6,096 nucleotides of DNA from Paracoccaceae bacterium (GCA_027030435.1 JALVEX010000004.1:1-6096); one strand, 5' to 3'; counted from the first letter of the stretch, positions 1-5,330 are shown. Numbers and translations: made by a program. Notes: generated by a model not told the origin, from the sequence alone.

Positions 1-507
1 TTCCCGCCAGCTGCTCACGCCCGGCGCCACGAAACAGGCGGCATTGGGCGCGCGGTTGCGAAAACGCGCGGCGGGAATGAATTCGATGCTGATGCTGGCG
101 GGGGCGGGGCCGCCGGCGGCGGGGGGGATGGCGCGGGCGCGGCGAATGTCCAGCCCCGCTTCCCGGCGCAGGCGCGCCAGCAGGCGATCGAGATCGCCGC
201 TTGCCGAGGGCGGGCCGCCGGGGCCGAGGGCGACGCCAAGAGGCCCCTCGAAGCGACTCAGCAGCAGGATCCGCGCGCCCTTTTCGGTGCGAAACATCAG
301 ATCCATGAAATCGCGGGCGATTTCGCCGTTGGGGCGCGCGGGCGGCGCGGGGATCTCCATGAGGGGAGAGGCTTTCGGGGCCGGGGGCAGGGTCGGGGCG
401 GGAGCGGAGGCGCGCCCGCCCGGCGCGGGCGCTCTTGCGGGGGCGCAGGCGGCGAGGGTGAGCGCGATCAGGGCCGGAGCCGGGAGGATCCGCAGGCACC
501 GGCCCAT
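1..507 (-). CDS. DUF2927-like lipoprotein, C-terminus beyond the window
   Basis: The first 169 codons of a minus-strand gene are visible and the frame is open to the window edge. The N-terminus is a lipoprotein signal: a short basic start (MGRCLR), a hydrophobic stretch (about residues 7-19) and a lipobox LAAC with Cys21. A low-complexity Ala/Pro linker (about 22-50) follows, then a folded region with LLLSRFEGPLGVAL, a DLDRLLARLRREAGLDI segment and, at the edge, NAACFVAPGVSSW. I recognise that order as the DUF2927 family common in Rhodobacterales; its function is unknown. The likely location is the inner face of the outer membrane or the periplasmic side of the inner membrane. The ATG lies one base after the GNAT stop (TGAGATG) and has no clear Shine-Dalgarno site, so translational coupling is likely. 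The family call is from memory of its motifs; the lipoprotein call is the firmer of the two. Confidence 0.75.
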   Translation of the reverse strand, partial: MGRCLRILPAPALIALTLAACAPARAPAPGGRASAPAPTLPPAPKASPLMEIPAPPARPNGEIARDFMDLMFRTEKGARILLLSRFEGPLGVALGPGGPPSASGDLDRLLARLRREAGLDIRRARAIPPAAGGPAPASISIEFIPAARFRNRAPNAACFVAPGVSSWRE

Positions 508-508
508 C

Positions 509-964
509 TCAGAGCCGCCTGCGGTATTTCACATAGGGGACGATCTCGCCCAGCTGATCGTAGAGCCGGCGCGCGGTGGCGTTTTCGGTATTGGTCAGCC
601 AATGGACCTCGAAGGCGCCCATCTCCTTGGCGCGCGCGAAAACCGCCTCCATGAGCGCCCGGCCGATGCCCTTCCCCCGCGCCTCGGGGGCGGCGTAGAG
701 ATCCTGAAGGTAGCAGGTATCGGCGACGTTCCAGCAGGTGCGGTGCAGGAGAAAATGCGCGAGCCCCACCGGGCGGCCATCCAGCGTGGCCAGAAGGCAG
801 TTGTAATCCTGCGGATCATCCCCGATCAGGCGGGCGAAGGTGCTGGCATAGACGGCTTCGGGCAGTTCGGTTTCGTAGAATTCGAGGTAAGCCCGCCAGA
901 GGCGGCGCCAGTCGGCTTCGTCATCGGCCCGGAGCGGGCGGATCTCGAGGCCGGGCGTGCTCAT
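509..964 (-). CDS. GNAT family N-acetyltransferase (Hpa2-like)
   Basis: This 151-residue protein fills a single GNAT domain and would transfer an acetyl group from acetyl-CoA to an amine. The acetyl-CoA pyrophosphate loop (motif A) is clear as RGKGIGRAL at residues 96-104, preceded by the beta-4 strand CYLQDLYAAPEA (84-95). Motif B appears as TNTENATARRLYDQLG (124-139), with Asn128 and Tyr135 in the usual positions. The N-terminal WRRLWRAYLEFYETELP (19-35) and the LQDLY strand resemble the small Hpa2-like branch of the superfamily. The substrate cannot be read from the sequence. The ATG overlaps the MoxR stop as ATGA (961-964), and the gene is followed after one base by the lipoprotein gene, so it is the middle gene of a coupled operon. 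Its own Shine-Dalgarno site is weak, which fits coupling. Confidence 0.92.
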   Translation of the reverse strand: MSTPGLEIRPLRADDEADWRRLWRAYLEFYETELPEAVYASTFARLIGDDPQDYNCLLATLDGRPVGLAHFLLHRTCWNVADTCYLQDLYAAPEARGKGIGRALMEAVFARAKEMGAFEVHWLTNTENATARRLYDQLGEIVPYVKYRRRL

Positions 965-1821
965 CTCGGCCCCCGGTTCTGGGCGCGGGCCATGAAGGCG
1001 AGGCGCTCGAAGAGATGCACGTCCTGCTCGTTCTTCAAAAGCGCGCCGTGGAGCTTGGGCAGGAGGCTGGTGCCCTCCTTCTTCAGATCCTCGGGCGCCA
1101 GATCCTCGGCCAGCAGCAGCTTCAGCCAGTCCAGCACCTCGCTGGTGGAGGGCTTCTTCTTCAGCCCCGGGGTTTCGCGGATCTCGTAGAAGCGCTCGAG
1201 CGCGGCGGAGAGAAGCTCCTGGCGGATGCCGGGGAAATGCACCTCGACGATGCGCCTCATGGTCTCGGCGTCGGGGAAGCGGATGTAGTGGAAGAAACAG
1301 CGGCGCAGGAAGGCGTCGGGCAGTTCCTTTTCGTTGTTGGAGGTGATGATCACCACCGGGCGGTGGCGGGCGCGGATGGTTTCGCCGGTTTCATAGACGT
1401 GGAATTCCATCCGGTCGAGCTCCTGCAGCAGATCGTTGGGGAATTCGATATCGGCCTTGTCGATCTCGTCGATCAGCAGAAGCCGGCGCTCGTCGGCCTC
1501 GAAGGCCTCCCAGAGCTTGCCCTTGCGGATGTAGTTCTTCACGTCATTGACGCGCGGATCGCCGAGCTGGCTGTCGCGCAGGCGGCTCACGGCGTCATAT
1601 TCGTAAAGCCCCTGCTGGGCCTTGGTGGTGGATTTGATGTGCCACTCGATCATCTCCATGCCGAGCGCCGCGGCCACCTGGCGGGCAAGCTCCGTCTTGC
1701 CGGTGCCGGGCTCGCCCTTCACCAGAAGCGGGCGCTCGAGCGTTACCGCGGCATTGACGGCCACCTTCAGATCATCGGTGGCGATATAGCTTTCGGTGCC
1801 GGTGAATTTCATGTTGGTCAT
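961..1821 (-). CDS. MoxR family AAA+ ATPase
   Basis: This is a 286-residue cytoplasmic AAA+ ATPase of the MoxR class, which acts as a chaperone-like ATPase and usually partners with a von Willebrand A (VWA) protein. Visible motifs are Walker A GEPGTGKT (36-43), Walker B LLLIDEID (114-121), a sensor-1-type SNN (161-163), an arginine-finger region DAFLRRC (169-175), and a C-terminal lid with KKKPSTSEVLDW (221-232) in the sensor-2 region. The length fits the family. I chose the ATG at 1821 (MTNMKF). It has an AGGA ten bases upstream, and the strong promoter match at 1874-1902 would place the transcript start near 1867, so an in-frame start at 1914 would lie upstream of the transcript. The gene is first in an operon with the GNAT and lipoprotein genes, and is divergent from dksA. 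No VWA partner is visible; one could lie past the left edge. Confidence 0.93.
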   Translation of the reverse strand: MTNMKFTGTESYIATDDLKVAVNAAVTLERPLLVKGEPGTGKTELARQVAAALGMEMIEWHIKSTTKAQQGLYEYDAVSRLRDSQLGDPRVNDVKNYIRKGKLWEAFEADERRLLLIDEIDKADIEFPNDLLQELDRMEFHVYETGETIRARHRPVVIITSNNEKELPDAFLRRCFFHYIRFPDAETMRRIVEVHFPGIRQELLSAALERFYEIRETPGLKKKPSTSEVLDWLKLLLAEDLAPEDLKKEGTSLLPKLHGALLKNEQDVHLFERLAFMARAQNRGPR

Positions 1822-1830
1822 CGGGCGGTT

Positions 1831-1835
1831 GTCCT
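1831..1835 (-). promoter_or_regulatory. Ribosome binding site of the MoxR gene
   Basis: AGGAC reads on the minus strand from 1835 to 1831. The AGGA core ends 10 bases before the ATG at 1821. It is the only Shine-Dalgarno-like element near the candidate starts and supports 1821 over the in-frame ATG at 1812. Confidence 0.6.
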
Positions 1836-1873
1836 GTTTTCGCGCGCGCCCCGGCGGCGCCTCTGCCGCCCGT

Positions 1874-1902
1874 CTTCTAGCAGGGCGATAAGCTAGTGAC
1901 AA
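1874..1902 (-). promoter_or_regulatory. Sigma-70-type promoter for the MoxR operon
   Basis: On the minus strand a -35 box TTGTCA (1902-1897, five of six to consensus) is followed after exactly 17 bases by TAGAAG (1879-1874, four of six). This would start transcription near 1867 and leave a leader of about 45 nt before the MoxR ATG. It is the best promoter match I found by eye in the window; it is not experimentally supported. Confidence 0.6.
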
Positions 1903-1975
1903 CGCCGCGCGCATGGATTAGACGGACGCCAGAAGGGTGCCGGATATCTGAACGCCGAGTCGCGGATGGAAGGCA

Positions 1976-1996
1976 GAATGGTGCAGGAATGGTGCA
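1976..1996 (+). repeat. Short tandem repeat in the dksA leader
   Basis: The 10-mer GAATGGTGCA occurs at 1976-1985 and again at 1987-1996, separated by a single G, so the period is 11 bp. It sits directly before the Shine-Dalgarno site. It may be chance, or a pair of sites spaced by one helical turn. Confidence 0.5.
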
Positions 1997-1997
1997 A

Positions 1998-2004
1998 GAG
2001 GGAG
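1998..2004 (+). promoter_or_regulatory. Ribosome binding site of dksA
   Basis: GAGGGAG with its GGAG core at 2001-2004 lies five bases before the ATG at 2010. It decides the start: the upstream in-frame ATG at 1989 has an AGGA directly abutting it with no spacing, and the reading frame before it carries no recognisable DksA sequence. Confidence 0.75.
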
Positions 2005-2009
2005 AAACC

Positions 2010-2432
2010 ATGAAGGCCGAGGTGTTCTTGCCCGAGGATTATCGCCCCGCAGAGGACGAACCGTTCATGAACGAGCGCCAGCTCGAGTATTTCCGCCGCA
2101 AGCTGATCGCCTGGAAGGAGGAAATCCTCGCAGGCAGCCGCGAAACGCTTGAGGGCCTGCAGGAAAGCGCGCGCAACATCCCCGATGTTGCCGACCGCGC
2201 CAGCGAGGAAACCAACCGCGCGATCGAGCTGCGCACGCGCGACCGCCAGCGCAAGCTGGTGCAGAAGATCGACGCCGCGCTGCGCCGCATCGAGGAGGGC
2301 GAATACGGCTATTGCATCGTCACCGGCGAGCCGATTTCCCTGAAGCGCCTCGATGCCCGCCCGATCGCCACCATGACGCTCGAGGCCCAGGCCCGCCACG
2401 AGCGCCAGGAAAAGGTGCACCGCGACGACTGA
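2010..2432 (+). CDS. dksA: DksA/TraR-family RNA polymerase-binding transcription factor
   Basis: This 140-residue DksA-type protein binds in the secondary channel of RNA polymerase and, with ppGpp in well-studied relatives, tunes initiation at rRNA and amino-acid promoters. A coiled coil spans roughly residues 25-95. The tip motif VADRASEE keeps Asp62 and Ala64, which align with E. coli Asp74 and Ala76, the tip residues needed for function. The C-terminal globular part follows the zinc-finger fold (YGYC, ISLKRLDARPIA), but the four ligand positions read Cys102, Thr105, Thr123, Ala126, so zinc is unlikely to bind. Such reduced-cysteine DksA proteins are known in alphaproteobacteria, including Rhodobacter sphaeroides. 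The gene is divergent from the MoxR operon and ends in its own terminator. The family call is secure; ppGpp dependence is inferred. Confidence 0.95.
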   Translation: MKAEVFLPEDYRPAEDEPFMNERQLEYFRRKLIAWKEEILAGSRETLEGLQESARNIPDVADRASEETNRAIELRTRDRQRKLVQKIDAALRRIEEGEYGYCIVTGEPISLKRLDARPIATMTLEAQARHERQEKVHRDD

Positions 2433-2456
2433 CGCCGCCGCGCCACCGCAATCCGC

Positions 2457-2476
2457 GCCGGCCCGGTATGGCCGGC
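2457..2476 (+). repeat. GC-rich hairpin downstream of dksA
   Basis: GCCGGCC (2457-2463) and GGCCGGC (2470-2476) are perfect 7-bp arms around a 6-nt loop. No T-run follows, so it is not a terminator alone. It lies just before the intrinsic terminator and may protect the dksA mRNA 3' end. Confidence 0.5.
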
Positions 2477-2482
2477 AGCAAG

Positions 2483-2514
2483 ACGCATCGGGCCGCCGGC
2501 TCCGGTGCGTTTTT
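2483..2514 (+). terminator. Intrinsic terminator of dksA
   Basis: ACGCATCGG (2483-2491) pairs with CCGGTGCGT (2502-2510) in a 9-bp stem with one G-U pair and a 10-nt loop. A run of five T follows (2510-2514). The stem can extend by A-U and G-U pairs into the T-run. The position, 50-80 nt after the dksA stop, fits termination of that transcript. It also overlaps an in-frame GTG at 2505 that could otherwise be taken as the monooxygenase start. Confidence 0.8.
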
Positions 2515-2558
2515 CGTTCGGGCGCCCGCGGATGCGGGGGCTGGCTTTTGCAGGGAGC

Positions 2559-2563
2559 AGGAG
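2559..2563 (+). promoter_or_regulatory. Ribosome binding site of the monooxygenase gene
   Basis: AGGAG at 2559-2563 lies four bases before the ATG at 2568, with a second GGGAG at 2553-2557 ten bases before it. This selects 2568 over the GTG at 2505, which lies inside the dksA terminator, and over the ATG at 2616. Confidence 0.6.
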
Positions 2564-2567
2564 AAGG

Positions 2568-3785
2568 ATGCAGGGAGAGGCGGCAGGCACCGGAACATCG
2601 CTCGAAGGGCTGCGCATGGCCGTCGTTGGCGGCGGGATCGGCGGGCTTTCGGCGGGGATCGCGCTCATGCGCCGGGGCGCGCGGGTCAGGGTATTCGAGC
2701 GCGCGCCGGAGATTGCGGAGGTGGGGGCCGGCATCCAGATCAGCCCCAATGGCCATGCGGTGCTTGCGGCGCTTGGGCTCGGGGATGAATTCGCCCGGGT
2801 TTCGGTGCGCGGCGAGCGGGTGCGGCTGATCAACGGCATGAACGGGCGCGAGGTGTTTCGCCTCGATCTCGCGCGCCTCGCGCCATTGCAGCGCTATTCC
2901 TTCATCCACCGGGCCGACATGATCGCGCTCCTCGAGCGGGCGTTTCGCGCCCTCGGCGGCGAGATCGAGACGGGGCAGGACGTGGTGCAGGTGATCGCGC
3001 GCCCCGATGCGCTGCCCCGCCTCCGCACCGCCGGGGGGATCGAGGAAGAGGCGGATGTGGTGATCGGCGCCGATGGCCTGCACTCGCGCCTGCGCGCCGG
3101 GCTGAACGGGGCCGAAAAGCCTTTCTTCACCCGTCAGGTGGCCTGGCGCGCGCTGGTGCCGATGGAAAGCCCGCCCCCTGCCGAGGCGCGCGTCTTCATG
3201 GGGGCGGGGCGCCATCTGGTGGCCTATCCCCTGCGCGATGGCCGGATGATGAACGTGGTGGCGGTGGAGGAGCGCAATGCCTGGGCGGCGGAGGGCTGGG
3301 AGGCCCCGGACGATCCCGAGAACCTGCGCCGCGCCTTCTCGGGCTTCCTGCCCGAGGTGCGGCGCCTGCTGGCGCGGGTGGAGGATGTGCATCTGTGGGG
3401 GCTGTTTCGCCATCCCGTCGCCGCCCACTGGCACCGCGGGCGGGTGGCGATCCTGGGCGATGCCGCCCATCCCACGCTGCCCTTCCTCGCCCAGGGGGCG
3501 AACATGGCGCTCGAGGATGCCTGGGTGCTCGCCGATTGCCTTTCCGAAGCGCCGGATGAGCCGGAAACGGCCCTCGCCGCCTATCAGGAGCGCCGGCGCG
3601 ATCGCGTGGTGCGGGTGATCGAGGCGGCCAACAGCAACGCGCGCAATTACCACATGCGCGCCGGCCCCGCCCGCTTCGTGGCCCACGGCGCGCTGCGCCT
3701 TGGTTCGCGCATCGCGCCGGGCCTCGCCCTGCGCCAGTTCGACTGGCTCTACGGCCATGACGTGACGGCCCGCCCCGGCCCCTGA
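2568..3785 (+). CDS. FAD-dependent monooxygenase (salicylate hydroxylase-like)
   Basis: This 405-residue group A flavoprotein monooxygenase would use NAD(P)H and O2 to hydroxylate a substrate, typically an aromatic ring, in the cytoplasm. Visible motifs are the FAD Rossmann loop VVGGGIGGLSAG (19-30) with the ribose-binding acidic residue Glu44 in VFERA, the DG motif DVVIGADGLHSRLR (163-176), and the second FAD motif VAILGDAAHPTLPFLAQGANMALEDA (293-318; GD at 297-298). The C-terminal FDWLYGHDV (391-399) is common in salicylate hydroxylase and 3-hydroxybenzoate 6-hydroxylase annotations. The substrate cannot be decided, and no ring-cleavage, transport or regulator gene sits beside it. The start at 2568 rests on the AGGAG site; 2616 would give a shorter protein that still contains the Rossmann fold. 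The gene is about 70% GC or higher in the parts counted, like the flanking chromosome. Confidence 0.9.
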   Translation: MQGEAAGTGTSLEGLRMAVVGGGIGGLSAGIALMRRGARVRVFERAPEIAEVGAGIQISPNGHAVLAALGLGDEFARVSVRGERVRLINGMNGREVFRLDLARLAPLQRYSFIHRADMIALLERAFRALGGEIETGQDVVQVIARPDALPRLRTAGGIEEEADVVIGADGLHSRLRAGLNGAEKPFFTRQVAWRALVPMESPPPAEARVFMGAGRHLVAYPLRDGRMMNVVAVEERNAWAAEGWEAPDDPENLRRAFSGFLPEVRRLLARVEDVHLWGLFRHPVAAHWHRGRVAILGDAAHPTLPFLAQGANMALEDAWVLADCLSEAPDEPETALAAYQERRRDRVVRVIEAANSNARNYHMRAGPARFVAHGALRLGSRIAPGLALRQFDWLYGHDVTARPGP

Positions 3786-3872
3786 AGTGATCAGATACCC
3801 TTCACCCCCTGAATAAGGCCCGGAACAGGGCGCGTCTCTCCGTGAGCGGCCACCTCGGAATCTGGTAACCAA

Positions 3873-3888
3873 CGTGCAATTTTGCACG
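3873..3888. promoter_or_regulatory. Perfect dyad, possible operator
   Basis: CGTGCAATTTTGCACG has perfect 7-bp arms (CGTGCAA/TTGCACG) around a TT centre. The small centre and 16-bp span look more like a binding site for a dimeric regulator than an RNA hairpin. It lies in the AT-rich leader of the MAPEG gene, near where a promoter should be. The regulator is unknown. Confidence 0.5.
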
Positions 3889-3893
3889 GCACC

Positions 3894-3922
3894 TTTGCAG
3901 TAATCGACAATATTGCTGCGAA
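3894..3922. promoter_or_regulatory. Imperfect dyad overlapping a possible promoter
   Basis: Arms TTTGCAGTAAT (3894-3904) and ATTGCTGCGAA (3912-3922) match at nine of eleven positions, the other two being G-U pairs as RNA, around a 7-nt centre. A TCGACA element (3904-3909, five of six to the -35 consensus) lies inside it, and AT-rich sequence with CATACT (3929-3934) follows at a long 19-bp spacing. I cannot fix the promoter, but this is the most promoter-like stretch before the MAPEG gene. Confidence 0.4.
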
Positions 3923-3945
3923 ATTATCCATACTAGCTTGTTTAC

Positions 3946-3967
3946 CGCATGCCGAACCTCCCATGCG
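3946..3967 (+). repeat. Small inverted repeat in the MAPEG leader
   Basis: CGCATG (3946-3951) and CATGCG (3962-3967) form a perfect 6-bp stem with a 10-nt loop. It lies about 58 nt before the start codon and would be in the mRNA if transcription starts near 3940. Confidence 0.35.
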
Positions 3968-4013
3968 CGGATGCTGGCCCGGCCTGTCCGTTCTGCAATG
4001 AGACCAGGAAACA

Positions 4014-4018
4014 AGGAA
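4014..4018 (+). promoter_or_regulatory. Ribosome binding site of the MAPEG gene
   Basis: AGGAA (4014-4018) lies six bases before the ATG at 4025. It decides the start against an in-frame TTG at 3938, whose 29 extra residues are basic and unlike the family. Confidence 0.7.
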
Positions 4019-4024
4019 AGACGA

Positions 4025-4447
4025 ATGGAAAACAATATATCACCTGAAATGTACTGGCTGGCCTGGACGGTTATCCTCACGGCGGCGATGGTCATTCCCT
4101 ACGCGGTCTATCGCACGAGGAAAATCGGCGGTGTTCTGCAGGTCTTCATGCGGCCCCTCCCGGGTGACAGCCCGTTTGACGATGACTGGGCGCACCGGGC
4201 CTATCGGGCGCATATGAACGCCTTTGAAGGCATCGCCCTGTTTGCCCCTGCCGTGCTGGCGGTGCAGGTGACGGGAACGAATACGGAGATGACGGCCCTT
4301 GCCGCCGCTGTCTATTTCTGGGCGCGTGTCGCCTATGCGCCGATGTATTACTTCAGCGTGCCGGTCCTGCGCACGGCCATCTGGTTTGTCGGGCTGCTGG
4401 CATCCCTTTATCTGGCTTTCCATGTCATATTTCCCGCTTCGGTCTGA
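4025..4447 (+). CDS. MAPEG family integral membrane protein
   Basis: This 140-residue protein has the size and four-helix plan of the MAPEG family (membrane-associated proteins in eicosanoid and glutathione metabolism). Hydrophobic segments lie at about 9-29, 68-83, 88-110 and 115-136. The signature after the first loop is clear: RAYRAHMNAFEGIALFAPAVL (58-78) with Asn65 and Glu68 in the N-x-x-E motif, which in characterised relatives lines the glutathione site. The third helix carries YFWARVAYAPMYY (97-109) with Arg101. Eukaryotic members are glutathione transferases or peroxidases; the activity of this bacterial branch is unknown. The region is less GC-rich than its left neighbours (36 of 60 in one line counted, against 47 of 60 in a monooxygenase line), and the start region is AT-rich. 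The gene appears to be its own transcription unit. Confidence 0.9.
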   Translation: MENNISPEMYWLAWTVILTAAMVIPYAVYRTRKIGGVLQVFMRPLPGDSPFDDDWAHRAYRAHMNAFEGIALFAPAVLAVQVTGTNTEMTALAAAVYFWARVAYAPMYYFSVPVLRTAIWFVGLLASLYLAFHVIFPASV

Positions 4448-4481
4448 GGGCGTAAGGGCCTGAGGGCACGAGAGCGGCAGA

Positions 4482-4538
4482 ACGGGCGCGCGCCGATGCC
4501 CCGGGGAGATTGCCAAAAACGCCCTGATGCGCGCCCGT
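4482..4538 (+). repeat. 10-bp perfect inverted repeat with a 37-nt spacer
   Basis: ACGGGCGCGC (4482-4491) and GCGCGCCCGT (4529-4538) are perfect complements. The spacer holds an 8-bp palindrome CCCCGGGG (4499-4506) and an A-run (4515-4519). No T-run follows the right arm, so it is not a canonical terminator. It lies between the MAPEG stop and the next gene. It could be a mRNA 3'-end structure, a factor-dependent terminator or a leader element of the downstream gene. Confidence 0.55.
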
Positions 4539-4603
4539 AACCCGTTTGGGGTATGAGCCGAATGCTCCGGTGGCATATGAATATCCGTGCAAGGGTAATC
4601 ACT

Positions 4604-4607
4604 GGAG
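4604..4607 (+). promoter_or_regulatory. Ribosome binding site of the sorting-signal protein gene
   Basis: GGAG (4604-4607, within TGGAG) lies seven bases before the ATG at 4615. It supports this start over an in-frame TTG at 4546, which would place non-signal-like residues ahead of the basic signal peptide. Confidence 0.65.
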
Positions 4608-4614
4608 TAATGAC

Positions 4615-5307
4615 ATGCGTATTTCATCCAAACGGCCCCGGCGGGCCCTCAGGGCGGGCCTGATGGGCGCCTGCGCCGCCGCCTGCACCTCTTTCTGGGC
4701 CGGCCTGGCCGGCGCGACCGTGATCGGCGGCGCTCTCACCGGCGGCACGGCTCAGACCAATGGCGGGGTTTTCGTGGAGCTTGATCCGACCACCGGCTTT
4801 TCCATCGGCAATGACAATTTCGACGACAACAACCTCTACGCCTTCAACGAAGATCAGAACATCACCATCACCACCACGATCAACGTGGATATCGGCACCA
4901 ATCCGGTGGCTGGCGATATCGTGGCGAGCCATTACATCGGCTTCGATCCCTCCCGCTCACCGCATGGCGGCGAAACCATCCAGGGCTATGTGGATTTCGA
5001 TGCCGCCATCTACGGCATCGCCACCAGCACCGGCAATCTCTTTGCCAGCGATTTCCTCGCCAACACGGCCGTGACCTATCTCAACCCGTCGATGCGTGGG
5101 CTCGAGGCGAGCACCGACAGCGTGTGGATCGATGCGCTCATGCCCAATCGCCTGTGGATCGATTTCTTCGCCAACACGCCGGGCGATTATGTTCGCGTCT
5201 TTACCCAGCGCTCCCCCCTCGCACCCGTTCCCGTTCCCGCTTCGGGGGTGTTGTTGCTCACCGCTCTTGCCGGGGTGGGCCTGAAGCGCCGCCGCAGGCA
5301 GCGTTGA
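4615..5307 (+). CDS. Exported protein with VPLPA-CTERM-like sorting signal
   Basis: This 230-residue secreted protein has an N-terminal signal peptide: basic MRISSKRPRRALR, a hydrophobic core to about residue 31, and a likely cleavage after AGA (32-34). The mature part is Thr-, Asn- and Asp-rich, predicted beta-rich, with ELDPTTGFSIGNDNFDDNNLYAFNEDQNI (55-83) and a VWIDALM/LWIDFFA pair (170-186). The C-terminus is a tripartite sorting signal: VPVPAS (205-210), a hydrophobic helix (211-223) and KRRRRQR (224-230). This matches the VPLPA-CTERM class, a PEP-CTERM variant processed by an exosortase in Rhodobacterales, with Val in place of Leu in the motif. Such proteins are thought to be handed to the cell surface or extracellular matrix with exopolysaccharide. 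No exosortase or polysaccharide genes are in the window, as is usual for scattered substrates. The role of the mature domain is unknown. Confidence 0.85.
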   Translation: MRISSKRPRRALRAGLMGACAAACTSFWAGLAGATVIGGALTGGTAQTNGGVFVELDPTTGFSIGNDNFDDNNLYAFNEDQNITITTTINVDIGTNPVAGDIVASHYIGFDPSRSPHGGETIQGYVDFDAAIYGIATSTGNLFASDFLANTAVTYLNPSMRGLEASTDSVWIDALMPNRLWIDFFANTPGDYVRVFTQRSPLAPVPVPASGVLLLTALAGVGLKRRRRQR

Positions 5308-5329
5308 TCCTTCTCGTAACGCAAGGATC
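5306..5329 (+). repeat. Hairpin spanning the stop codon
   Basis: GATCCTT (5306-5312) and AAGGATC (5323-5329) are perfect 7-bp arms with a 10-nt loop. The left arm includes the last two bases of the TGA stop (5305-5307). It is separated by one base from the terminator hairpin that follows. Confidence 0.5.
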
Positions 5330-5330
5330 G

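Noticed and set aside
44..1189. A 381-codon open frame on the plus strand, antisense to the MoxR operon
   Set aside because: Low-complexity Arg/Gly/Ala sequence with no motif. It crosses three real minus-strand genes.
1015..1896. A 293-codon plus-strand open frame antisense to the MoxR gene
   Set aside because: It reads as the complement of conserved AAA+ motifs and has no recognisable domain or ribosome binding site.
1822..1914. Longer MoxR start at 1914
   Set aside because: The extra 31 residues are basic and unlike the family, and the predicted -35 and -10 boxes lie inside this stretch.
3783..3831. Possible terminator after the monooxygenase
   Set aside because: Only 4-5 bp stems (TGAAG/CTTCA at 3783-3804; GCCC/GGGC at 3818-3831) and no T-run; too weak to call.
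1893..3887. A 664-codon open frame on the minus strand, antisense to dksA and the monooxygenase
   Set aside because: It is rich in His, Arg, Pro and Ala with no domain, has no start site of note, and runs through the dksA terminator. It mirrors two well-supported genes and is a product of GC-rich codon use.
4040..4627. Minus-strand open frame antisense to the MAPEG gene
   Set aside because: His/Arg-rich, no motif, and the opposite strand encodes a clear MAPEG protein with its own ribosome binding site.
5123..5163. Direct repeat TGTGGATCGAT at 5123-5133 and 5153-5163
   Set aside because: It is in frame 30 bp apart and encodes the repeated WID in two strands of the exported protein; better explained by protein sequence than by a DNA element.
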